Source: an uncultured Hyphomicrobiaceae bacterium (lineage in GTDB: Bacteria; Pseudomonadota; Alphaproteobacteria; Rhizobiales; CAMYJA01). From it: a stretch of DNA of 32,366 bases. Shown here piece by piece: positions 1-6,480 of this stretch. Position 1 is the first letter of the stretch; each line of letters opens with the position of its first letter. The translations under genes were made by a program, and so were the position numbers. The stretch is taken from contig CAMYJA010000004.1 in the NCBI GenBank assembly GCA_947258705.1, forward strand, positions 145,088 through 177,453, given 5' to 3'. Under the pieces are notes generated by a model that was not told the DNA's origin, ran no database searches, and saw nothing but the letters and a program-made list of their open reading frames with translations.

Positions 1-1495
1 GCGACCCGAGGCAGGCCAGCTCTGGTTTGGGCATCCGCGCGGGCTCGCGACCCTCTTTTTCACCGAAATGTGGGAACGGTTTTCCTATTACGGCATGCGC
101 GGGCTGCTCGTCCTGTTCATGACCGCGCCCGCTGCTGCGGGCAATCCGGGCCTTGGGCTCGACGTCGCCGACGCGACCGCGATCTACGGCATTTACACGG
201 CGATGGTCTATCTCGTGTCGCTGCCGGGGGGCTGGGTAGCGGACAGGGTGCTGGGATTGCGCGATGCGGTCTTTTGGGGCGGGGCGGTCATCGCGGCCGG
301 GCACTTTACCATGGCGTCGCCGCTCATCGGGGTGCCGGAGATGACGGGCTTCGTGCTCGGCCTCGGGCTCATCGTCATCGGCACGGGGCTGCTCAAACCG
401 AGCATCAGCTCGATCGTGGGAGCGCTTTACGCGGATGATGACGCAAGCCGGGATGCGGGATTTTCGATTTATTACATGGGCATCAATCTGGGTGCGCTGC
501 TGGGGCCGCTTCTGTGCGGCTATTTCGGCGAAGGGGTGAACTGGCATTTCGGTTTTTCGCTGGCCGGTATCGGCATGGTGGCGGGGCTCATCCAATACAG
601 GCTGGGGCTCGCGCATCTCGGGCGCGCGGGCCTGCTGCACGACGACCATGGCGCGGCACGGTCGCGAAATGGCGGCCTCGCGCTTGCGGGTCTGGCACTC
701 ACGCTTGCCGCGCTCGTTCTTATAGGGCTTGCGGTATGGTCCGGGCTCATTGCTTTCGATCTGAGGACGGCGGCCGCGATTCTGGGCGTCGCGATCATCG
801 CCATGGCGCTTGCCTTTTTCGGCTATGTGCTGGTGTTCGGCGGCCATGACCGGGCCGAACGGCGGCGGATCGGCGTTATTTTCTGGCTGTTCATTCTGTC
901 GGCGCTGTTCTGGTCGGGGTTCGAACAGGCGGGTTCTTCCATGAACCTGTTCGCACGCGAGCTCACGGATCTCACATTCGGCGGTTTCGAGGCGCCGGCG
1001 AGCTGGCTGCAAAGCGTCAATCCGCTGTTCATCATCGTGCTGGCGCCTGTCTTTGCGAGCCTTTGGACCTGGCTCGCGGCGCGCAACGCCAATCCGTCCC
1101 TGGCAATGAAATTCGGCCTCGGTTTCCTCGGTCTCGCGATGGGGTTTTTCGTGCTCGCCTGGGGCGCCATGCAGGCGACACCTGAAAATCCGGTATCGCC
1201 CGCCTGGCTGATCGTCACTTATTTTCTGCACAGCTGCGGCGAGTTGTGCCTGAGCCCGCTCGGCCTGTCGGCTATTACGAAACTTTCACCGCAGGGTCGG
1301 GTCGGTCAGATGATGGGCGTGTGGTTCATCGGCGCCGCGCTCGGCAATCTCATCGGCGGCGTGATGGCCGGTTATTTCGGCCAGATTGCGCCTTCCCTGC
1401 TGTTCGGCAATGTCGCCCTGTTCGCGGGCGCCACCGGGTTCATAGCGGTGCTGACGAGCCCGGTAGTGCGGCGGATGATGGGTCTTGTGCGCTAG
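1..1495 (+). CDS. POT/PTR2-family proton-dependent peptide transporter (5' end outside window)
   Basis: This is an inner-membrane major-facilitator transporter that takes up di- and tripeptides with protons. The reading frame is open to the left edge: codons before the first ATG at 68 encode a typical POT start (FGHPRGLATLFFTEMWERF), so the true start lies upstream and the gene is 5'-partial. Family signatures are visible: the ERFSYYGMR region of TM1, GTGLLKPSISSIVGALY (PTR2 signature 1), YYMGINLGALLGPLLCGYFG (signature 2) and FWSGFEQAGSSMNLFA. About a dozen hydrophobic segments run to the C-terminus. It ends in TAG just before a GC-rich palindrome and converges on gap. The substrate range cannot be read from sequence. 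Confidence 0.93.
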   Translation, partial: RPEAGQLWFGHPRGLATLFFTEMWERFSYYGMRGLLVLFMTAPAAAGNPGLGLDVADATAIYGIYTAMVYLVSLPGGWVADRVLGLRDAVFWGGAVIAAGHFTMASPLIGVPEMTGFVLGLGLIVIGTGLLKPSISSIVGALYADDDASRDAGFSIYYMGINLGALLGPLLCGYFGEGVNWHFGFSLAGIGMVAGLIQYRLGLAHLGRAGLLHDDHGAARSRNGGLALAGLALTLAALVLIGLAVWSGLIAFDLRTAAAILGVAIIAMALAFFGYVLVFGGHDRAERRRIGVIFWLFILSALFWSGFEQAGSSMNLFARELTDLTFGGFEAPASWLQSVNPLFIIVLAPVFASLWTWLAARNANPSLAMKFGLGFLGLAMGFFVLAWGAMQATPENPVSPAWLIVTYFLHSCGELCLSPLGLSAITKLSPQGRVGQMMGVWFIGAALGNLIGGVMAGYFGQIAPSLLFGNVALFAGATGFIAVLTSPVVRRMMGLVR

Positions 1496-1497
1496 AG

Positions 1498-1519
1498 GCG
1501 CCCCGGCATGCCGGGGCGC
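1498..1519. terminator. GC-rich palindrome between convergent genes
   Basis: A perfect 22-bp palindrome built around CCCCGGCATGCCGGGG sits three bases after the transporter stop and 16 bp from the gap stop. Placed between convergent genes, it is a likely bidirectional transcription terminator. There is no clear T-run on either side, so it is not a textbook Rho-independent terminator. Confidence 0.55.
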
Positions 1520-1534
1520 GCCCGGGCAATTGGG

Positions 1535-2542
1535 CTAGCCGAGTTTGGCCATGGCGACCGCGGTATCGAGCATGCGGTTGGAAAAGCCCCATTCATTGTC
1601 ATACCAGGCGAGGACTCTGACCAGGCCGCCATCGACGATCTGCGTTTGCGTTGCGTCGAAGGTGGAGGAACTTGGGTTGTGATTGAAATCGATGGAAACA
1701 AGAGGGGCGCGGTTATAGCCGAGGACGCCCTTGAGCTCCTGTTCGGAAGCGCGCTCCATGGCTTCATTGATCTCGTCGACACTGGTGTCGCGGCCCGGCA
1801 CAAGCGTAAGGTCGATCATGGATACATTCGGCGTCGGCACTCGGATGGCGGTTCCGTCGAGCTTGCCATTGAGTTCCGGCAAGACCAGACCCACCGCGCG
1901 GGCGGCACCGGTCGATGTGGGGATCATGGATGCACTGGCGGTACGGGCGCGGCGCGGATCGGAATGGGGGGCGTCGAGGACGCGCTGATCGCTCGTGAAC
2001 GCATGGATTGTCGTCATGTAACCGCGTGTAATGCCGCAAAGATCATGGATCACCTTGGCCACGGGGGCGAGGCAATTGGTGGTGCAGGAGGCGTTCGAGA
2101 CGACCTTGTGACCGGCTTCGAGCCTGTCGTGATTGACACCATAAACAACCGTCAGGTCGGCGCCGCCCGATGGGGCCGATACGAGAACGCGTTTGGCGCC
2201 CGCGTCGAGATGCAGGGCCGCCTTGTCGCGGTCGGTGAAGATGCCTGTGCATTCCATGACGACATCGATGCCGAGATCGCTCCAGGGCAGATTTGTGGGC
2301 TCACGTTCCGCCAGCATTTTTATCGGGCCGGTGCCGACATCGAGTGTGTCGCCGTCGAGCCTGACCTCGCCCTTAAAGGGGCCGTGGGTGGAATCGTAGC
2401 GAAAGAGCTGGGCCAGCGTTTCGGGGGAAGCAATGTCGTTGATGGCGACAATCTCGAGATCGCGCCGGTCTTCTTCTGCGACGGCGCGGAGTATATTGCG
2501 GCCAATGCGGCCGAAACCTGAAATAGCGATCTTTACACTCAT
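1535..2542 (-). CDS. gap: Type I glyceraldehyde-3-phosphate dehydrogenase
   Basis: This cytoplasmic glycolytic/gluconeogenic enzyme oxidises glyceraldehyde-3-phosphate to 1,3-bisphosphoglycerate with NAD. The 335-aa product has the usual length. The Rossmann motif GFGRIGR is at residues 9-15, with Asp36 placed for adenosine ribose binding. The catalytic Cys153 lies in [12 protein letters not shown] and the general base His180 in TTIHAF. The C-terminus carries the conserved [12 protein letters not shown]. The start is supported by AAGGAT about 8 bases upstream. The closely related erythrose-4-phosphate dehydrogenase cannot be fully excluded, but the intact catalytic motif and the zapA neighbourhood favour gap. 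It is divergent from zapA. Confidence 0.96.
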   Translation of the reverse strand: MSVKIAISGFGRIGRNILRAVAEEDRRDLEIVAINDIASPETLAQLFRYDSTHGPFKGEVRLDGDTLDVGTGPIKMLAEREPTNLPWSDLGIDVVMECTGIFTDRDKAALHLDAGAKRVLVSAPSGGADLTVVYGVNHDRLEAGHKVVSNASCTTNCLAPVAKVIHDLCGITRGYMTTIHAFTSDQRVLDAPHSDPRRARTASASMIPTSTGAARAVGLVLPELNGKLDGTAIRVPTPNVSMIDLTLVPGRDTSVDEINEAMERASEQELKGVLGYNRAPLVSIDFNHNPSSSTFDATQTQIVDGGLVRVLAWYDNEWGFSNRMLDTAVAMAKLG

Positions 2543-2752
2543 TGGGAATTATCCTTCGTTCGTCACTCATGATGTTTGTTTGACGTTCAAATGGGATAGA
2601 TATGGGCGAATTGTCAATGGCGGCTGCGGTCGTGTCAGGCGATGGTCCCGGATGGGCGCGCAAATGATGTTGATTTGACATCTGGCCGGGCTCATATTCA
2701 TGCTGATTTGAGGACTGATTCGCGCGCTTTCTGCGGGCGCGGCGACGATTGG
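2543..2752. promoter_or_regulatory. Divergent gap / zapA promoter region
   Basis: This 210-bp spacer lies between the divergent gap and zapA genes. On the minus strand a TTGACA (2612-2617) with a weak CATTTG 18 bp further on could drive gap. Close by is a short dyad, TTTGA-CGT-TCAAA, which could be an operator. On the plus strand a TTGACA (2675-2680) faces zapA, but its -10 is poor. These are motif matches only. Confidence 0.35.
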
Positions 2753-3025
2753 ATGAGTAATATGGGGCAAGTCTCCCTGACACTAAACGGGCGGACCTAT
2801 CGTTTGAGCTGCGGCGAAGGCGAGGAGGAGCGGCTCATGGAGCTGTCGGATCATCTGCGCACCAGGGTCGATGAAATAATACGCCAGTTCGGTCAGATCG
2901 GCGATGACCGCATGCTCGTCATGGCGGCGATTATGCTGGTGGACGATTTGTTCGAGGCCCGTGAAGAACTTGAAAGGCTCAAGCGCGCCTTCGATAGCGA
3001 AGACTCCCATTCGGAAACCGGCTGA
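2753..3025 (+). CDS. zapA: Cell division protein ZapA
   Basis: This is a 90-aa cytoplasmic Z-ring accessory protein that binds and cross-links FtsZ filaments. The N-terminal part (MGQVSLTLNGRTYRLSCGEG) is the ZapA beta-hairpin fold. It is followed by the conserved EEERLMELSDHLRTRVDEI helix and a C-terminal coiled coil containing MLVMAAIMLVDDLFEAREEL. The ATG at 2753 was chosen because homology to ZapA begins there. The frame is open further upstream, but those codons look non-coding. The ribosome-binding site is weak, and ATG 2762 is a possible alternative. In many alphaproteobacteria zapA is followed by 6S RNA; here a 6S-like RNA lies 1.1 kb downstream. Confidence 0.9.
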   Translation: MSNMGQVSLTLNGRTYRLSCGEGEEERLMELSDHLRTRVDEIIRQFGQIGDDRMLVMAAIMLVDDLFEAREELERLKRAFDSEDSHSETG

Positions 3026-3096
3026 CGAAGCGTGTCATGTCCGCCGCACGACTTTCAAACCCATATTGCACTTCGTGCCGGGGAAATGTGTTTCCG

Positions 3097-3122
3097 GGAA
3101 AGCCTTTCCTGTTTTTTGTTTT
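3097..3122 (+). terminator. Rho-independent terminator after zapA
   Basis: The stem GGAAA-GCC-TTTCC is followed by TGTTTTTTGTTTT, an ordinary short intrinsic terminator 70 bases past the zapA stop. The rest of the 264-bp zapA-methyltransferase spacer holds AT-rich sequence leading into the next gene, and no further gene is recognisable there. Confidence 0.55.
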
Positions 3123-3289
3123 CCGCGAAAGCCTTGAACCGGGACGAAATGACGTGGGCGTAAAGGAGGCGGTAACCAAGAATCCATAAGCTTTCCGGCG
3201 TTAGCCACTGGTTTAAATCACCATGATAAATTTACCGTTGATCAAGTCGTTAAGAACTTGGCGCGGGTAAAAAATTAACAGGGTGATTT

Positions 3290-3979
3290 ATGGCTATCCA
3301 GGAAGCTTTTCCGAATTCCGGTCTCATCAATGCGTATGAGGCAAAATCCAATTCCTATTTTTCCGGTGCGCGCGCCGATTTTGTCGATGCGCTTCCCGAA
3401 GATGGCTCAGCGGCGGTTCTTGAAATCGGCTGCGGTACAGGTGCGACCGGGGCGCTGGCGATCGATCGCGGCCGGTGTTCGCGTTATGCAGGCATCGAGC
3501 TCATGGAGAACGCCGCCGCCGAAGCCCGGAAAACACTGACCGAAGTGCATGTCGGCGATGTCGAGCATATGAGTCTGCCGTGGGATGAGCAGACTTTCGA
3601 CGCGCTCATCCTATCGGAAGTTCTCGAGCACCTTATCGAGCCATGGAGCGTTCTCGAGCGACTGGCTCCGTTGATGAAGCCCGGCGCGCTGGTCATGGCG
3701 AGTTCACCCAATGTGACGCATTGGCGGGTCATCGCCGAATTGCTGAAAGGCCGGTTTACCCTGGCCGACCAGGGCGTCTTCGACCGGACGCATATGCGCT
3801 GGTTCACACCCTCGACTTTCTCCGAGATGTTCAGGAATGCCGGTTTTGAAGTCGATCATGTCGGTCCGGTCACGTCCTTCTCCCCGCGCACAAAGCTGAT
3901 TTCGGGGCTTTCGGGCGGGCGTCTGGACCATCTTTTCATGACACAGGTGTATTTGCTGGGCAGACGGCATCAGGACTGA
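3290..3979 (+). CDS. Class I SAM-dependent methyltransferase
   Basis: This 229-aa protein is predicted to be a cytoplasmic S-adenosylmethionine-dependent methyltransferase of the Methyltransf_11/23 type. The SAM-binding motif I is VLEIGCGTG (about residues 43-51). The acidic motif II lies near YAGIELME, and post-motifs HVGDVEHMSLPW, LILSEVLEHL and LMKPGALVMASSPN follow. The C-terminal FDRTHMRWFTPSTF pattern is common among methyltransferases in polysaccharide and O-antigen clusters. AGGGTG precedes the ATG at good spacing. The substrate is unknown; methylation of a sugar or lipid-linked glycan is inferred from the polysaccharide locus that begins 0.5 kb downstream. A terminator-like hairpin follows the gene. 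Confidence 0.85.
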   Translation: MAIQEAFPNSGLINAYEAKSNSYFSGARADFVDALPEDGSAAVLEIGCGTGATGALAIDRGRCSRYAGIELMENAAAEARKTLTEVHVGDVEHMSLPWDEQTFDALILSEVLEHLIEPWSVLERLAPLMKPGALVMASSPNVTHWRVIAELLKGRFTLADQGVFDRTHMRWFTPSTFSEMFRNAGFEVDHVGPVTSFSPRTKLISGLSGGRLDHLFMTQVYLLGRRHQD

Positions 3980-4086
3980 TACCGGCCCAATGGGCAGAGT
4001 ACGGGTGGGGGCAATCCTGCAAGATGTCTGAACTTGTGGTCAAATCCTGTACCGGTCCGTTGATTGGATGAAATTATCTGTTCGGG

Positions 4087-4112
4087 AAAGTGCGCAAACT
4101 TTTGCACTTTTT
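4087..4112 (+). terminator. Terminator-like hairpin after the methyltransferase
   Basis: AAAGTGC (4087-4093) pairs with GCACTTT (4104-4110), with an extra CAAA/TTTG pairing inside, and the stem runs into TTTTT. It is suitable as an intrinsic terminator for the methyltransferase transcript. It overlaps the -35 element of the next promoter. The segment 3980-4086 before it shows nothing else recognisable. Confidence 0.5.
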
Positions 4113-4130
4113 AACCGGTTCATACATAAT
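4102..4130 (+). promoter_or_regulatory. Sigma70-type promoter for the structured RNA
   Basis: TTGCAC (4102-4107) and CATAAT (4125-4130) are separated by exactly 17 bp. The predicted transcription start, near 4137-4139, coincides with the first base of the structured-RNA candidate. The -35 hexamer lies inside the 3' arm of the upstream hairpin. Confidence 0.5.
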
Positions 4131-4137
4131 ATGATCC

Positions 4138-4353
4138 TTGCAGTGCTGTGGAGTTTGTCAGGAACTTTCATCTCCGGGGCCTATACGTTTCGCTCGGGAG
4201 CCGACGCTGGCTGAGACCGTGGTCTCTTTCATTTGGCGCCCACCTACTTATGTAGGGTACCCAGCGAGACAGATTGATCCGACGGCTTTCACGGCCTGCA
4301 ATACCTCCCCGGAAATTCCCCTCCCGCCCGTGAAGATTTCCTGAATTATTGCA
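4138..4353 (+). ncRNA. ssrS: Long rod-like structured RNA, probable 6S RNA
   Basis: No protein gene is convincing here, but the sequence folds as one long rod. Outer helix: TTGCA (4138-4142) with TGCAA (4350-4354 area). Next, TCAGGAA (4158-4164) pairs with TTCCTGA (4338-4344), then TCCGGGG (about 4172-4178) with CCCCGGA (about 4309-4315), and CGCTGG with CCAGCG further in. Internal hairpins are GAGACC-GT-GGTCTC and CCTAC-TTAT-GTAGG. A length near 200 nt, rod shape, its own sigma70 promoter and proximity to zapA match 6S RNA, which binds RNA polymerase holoenzyme and tunes transcription in stationary phase. The 6S name is inference from shape and context; the structured-RNA call is firmer. Confidence 0.55.
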
Positions 4354-4376
4354 ATTTTTGCGTTTCTCTTTATCTG
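4349..4376 (+). promoter_or_regulatory. Possible promoter of the export operon
   Basis: TTGCAA (4349-4354) and TATCTG (4371-4376), with a 16-bp spacer, lie at the 3' edge of the structured RNA and about 100 bp before the export lipoprotein gene. They could drive the lipoprotein-barrel-autokinase operon. The match is modest. The remaining bases 4377-4475 are an AT-rich leader with no recognised element. Confidence 0.3.
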
Positions 4377-4475
4377 AATTTAACCCTTTTAGCTGCTTTT
4401 TAGGACTGTGAGTCTTTCCCTGTCCGGTATTCCGTGACGGGCGGAGATCTTGGTTTTTAGTAATTAGAGTAGCCA

Positions 4476-5105
4476 ATGATAATGCGTAGTTTTCGCCCAG
4501 GCCGTGCGTTGCGCCTTCTTGCCGTCATCGCGATGACGGGTTTGATGTCTTCCTGTTCCTCCGTTCCCGATCTGTCGCTAAGCGGGAGCGCGCAGACAAC
4601 CAGCAGCGCCGCATCACTGGGGGCGGGTCACGAAGCCGTTGCGCAGCGCTTTTACAAGCTCGGCGTGGGCGACAAGCTGAAAATTACAGTTTTCGGCGAG
4701 CCTGATCTTTCGGGTAACTTCGAAGTCGGCGCAGTCGGCACGGTCTCTCTTCCTCTTGTCGGCGACCTCAAGGCCAAGGGGCTGTCCCTTACAGAATTTC
4801 GAAACAACATGTCGCGCCGCTTGTCGGACGGTTATTTGAAGGAACCGCGGATTACGGTCGAGGTTCTGAATTATCGCGGTTTCTTTGTGCATGGCGAGGT
4901 TCGGAATGGCGGCGAATTCAAATATAAAACCGGCCTCAAATTACGCGACGCCATTGCCATGGCAGGCGGTTACAGCTACCGGGCGAATGAAGGCTACATA
5001 TTTCTCATGCGTGAAGGTTTTACCGAGCGGAGAAAAATAAGCCTGCCGACGAATATGCCGGTGCTGCCGGGCGACAATATACGCGTGCCCGAGCGCTTTT
5101 TCTGA
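4476..5105 (+). CDS. Short Wza/GumB-type polysaccharide export lipoprotein
   Basis: This 209-aa lipoprotein is predicted to act at the outer membrane in exopolysaccharide export. An N-terminal signal peptide ends in a lipobox-like LMSSC, with Cys27 as the lipidation site. A Poly_export domain follows (FYKLGVGDKLKITVFGEPDLSG, then VSLPLVGDLKAKGLSLTEF), and then one SLBB-type domain (GEVRNGGEFKYKTGLKLRDAIAMAGG). The end is GDNIRVPERFF. It is much shorter than E. coli Wza (about 380 aa) and resembles GumB/ExoF-type proteins, which lack the extra domains and the C-terminal helix that form the Wza outer-membrane pore. The next gene, 18 bp away, encodes a barrel and may supply the missing pore. It is the first gene of an operon with the barrel and the autokinase. 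Confidence 0.88.
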   Translation: MIMRSFRPGRALRLLAVIAMTGLMSSCSSVPDLSLSGSAQTTSSAASLGAGHEAVAQRFYKLGVGDKLKITVFGEPDLSGNFEVGAVGTVSLPLVGDLKAKGLSLTEFRNNMSRRLSDGYLKEPRITVEVLNYRGFFVHGEVRNGGEFKYKTGLKLRDAIAMAGGYSYRANEGYIFLMREGFTERRKISLPTNMPVLPGDNIRVPERFF

Positions 5106-5123
5106 TCTGGGGGATTGTTAGTT

Positions 5124-6467
5124 TTGCGTCAATCATCGACCAAAAATATCGATCTGACATGGCGTCATGCCATTGTCGGCTATGCTGCAACGGTGTTGGG
5201 CGCCGGACCGGTCATGGCCGAAAGCCTGCAGTTTGAAGAGGTGTCGCGGGAACACCAAACGGTTGCCCAGCGGGAGAATCTGTCGGATTACGACAATTCG
5301 AAAAAGTATGGCGCGGAGCGAGTGAGCGACAGGGAGAGGGAGGAATATCAGCCCTTGGGCATCAATGCCGGCAACTATCTGATTTTCCCATCGGTCGCTG
5401 TACGGTCGTCTTATGACGACAATGTTTTTTCAGAGAACCAAGGCGGCGAGGGGGGCTGGCGTTTCGAGGTTGCGCCATCGGTCGTGTTTTCCTCGCGTCT
5501 GCCGCGGCATGTGCTCGATCTCATTGTCAGCGCCAGGCATGTTGAATTTTCTCACCCGGAGCAGGAATCCTTTACGGATGGATCGGTTTATTTACGCGGC
5601 CGTCTCGACATCAATCATGCGCAGGCGCTTTTTGGCCATATGCTCAGCAGCCTGGAGCATGAAGAACTGGGATCGGAGGAGGCCGATCGCCAGGCACGCG
5701 ATCCCATTTCATACTGGCGCAACAGGGCGGAACTGGGTTTTATACGCGACGCCGGACGGCTGGCGCTACGTGCCGGGGTCAAGGCCGAACAGTTCGATTA
5801 TAATGATGTCGACGGTTTCGACGGCAGCAATATCGATCAGGATTTTCGCGATAACACGACCTTTTCCGGCAATGTCAAGCTAACCTACCGGTTTTCGCCG
5901 GGGTATAAACTTAAAACGCAATTCAGAGTGCGGCATGTCGAAAATGAAGGGACAGCAACGATTGACCGGGACTCCACCGGTTACGACGTTCTGGCAGGTC
6001 TCGACTTTGAATATTCTCCTCTTTTGAAATTCTATCTGCTTGGCGGTTTTGAGCATATTGGTTTCGAGAAAGAGAATCTCGACGATTTCAACGCGCTGAT
6101 CTACAGAGCCCAGCTGCAATGGCTACCGACACAATTGATGACGGTCTATCTCGGCGCCGAGCGGTATTCCTCGGTCACGGGCTATGAAGATTCGTCGGTC
6201 AGGCTCGATACGGCTTTTGATGCCCGTGTCGAATACGAGATCTGGCGAAACCTGATTTTCAAGGCGTCCGCGAGATTTGCAATTTCCGATTATGTCGGCT
6301 CGGGGCGGGAAGACGAAGCTCTTCTTGCAGGTGTTGGCCTGGAATATCTGGTCAACCGCAATCTCAATCTTACTCTTGATTACGACTACCGTGAACGCTT
6401 TTCGTCGGTCGATGAATTCGACTATCAAGGCAGCAAATACACGGTCGGCCTGAAGATGAAGTTCTAA
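5124..6467 (+). CDS. Outer-membrane beta-barrel protein of the export operon
   Basis: This protein of about 447 aa has an N-terminal signal sequence (hydrophobic stretch AIVGYAATVLGAGPVMA, then ES). After a charged linker (about residues 35-75), alternating aromatic and polar strands run to the end, as in outer-membrane barrels; the final strand YTVGLKMKF ends in Phe. It resembles the uncharacterised outer-membrane beta-barrel (BBP2/OMP_b-brl-like) proteins found beside Wza and Wzc homologues. The start is the TTG at 5124, because CTGGGGGA lies about 9 bases upstream; the in-frame TTG at 5115 has no room for a ribosome-binding site. A role as export channel or assembly platform is inferred from context only. 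The autokinase gene follows after 13 bp. Confidence 0.8.
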   Translation: MRQSSTKNIDLTWRHAIVGYAATVLGAGPVMAESLQFEEVSREHQTVAQRENLSDYDNSKKYGAERVSDREREEYQPLGINAGNYLIFPSVAVRSSYDDNVFSENQGGEGGWRFEVAPSVVFSSRLPRHVLDLIVSARHVEFSHPEQESFTDGSVYLRGRLDINHAQALFGHMLSSLEHEELGSEEADRQARDPISYWRNRAELGFIRDAGRLALRAGVKAEQFDYNDVDGFDGSNIDQDFRDNTTFSGNVKLTYRFSPGYKLKTQFRVRHVENEGTATIDRDSTGYDVLAGLDFEYSPLLKFYLLGGFEHIGFEKENLDDFNALIYRAQLQWLPTQLMTVYLGAERYSSVTGYEDSSVRLDTAFDARVEYEIWRNLIFKASARFAISDYVGSGREDEALLAGVGLEYLVNRNLNLTLDYDYRERFSSVDEFDYQGSKYTVGLKMKF

Positions 6468-6480
6468 AGGAATAAGGCGG

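Noticed and set aside
1508-2521. 337-aa plus-strand ORF opposite gap
   Set aside because: It is an antisense shadow of the clearly conserved GAPDH gene. High-GC third positions keep the opposite frame open.
3026-3289. 6S RNA directly after zapA
   Set aside because: The spacer contains only a short terminator hairpin and no long closing helix. The segment at 4138-4353 is a much better candidate.
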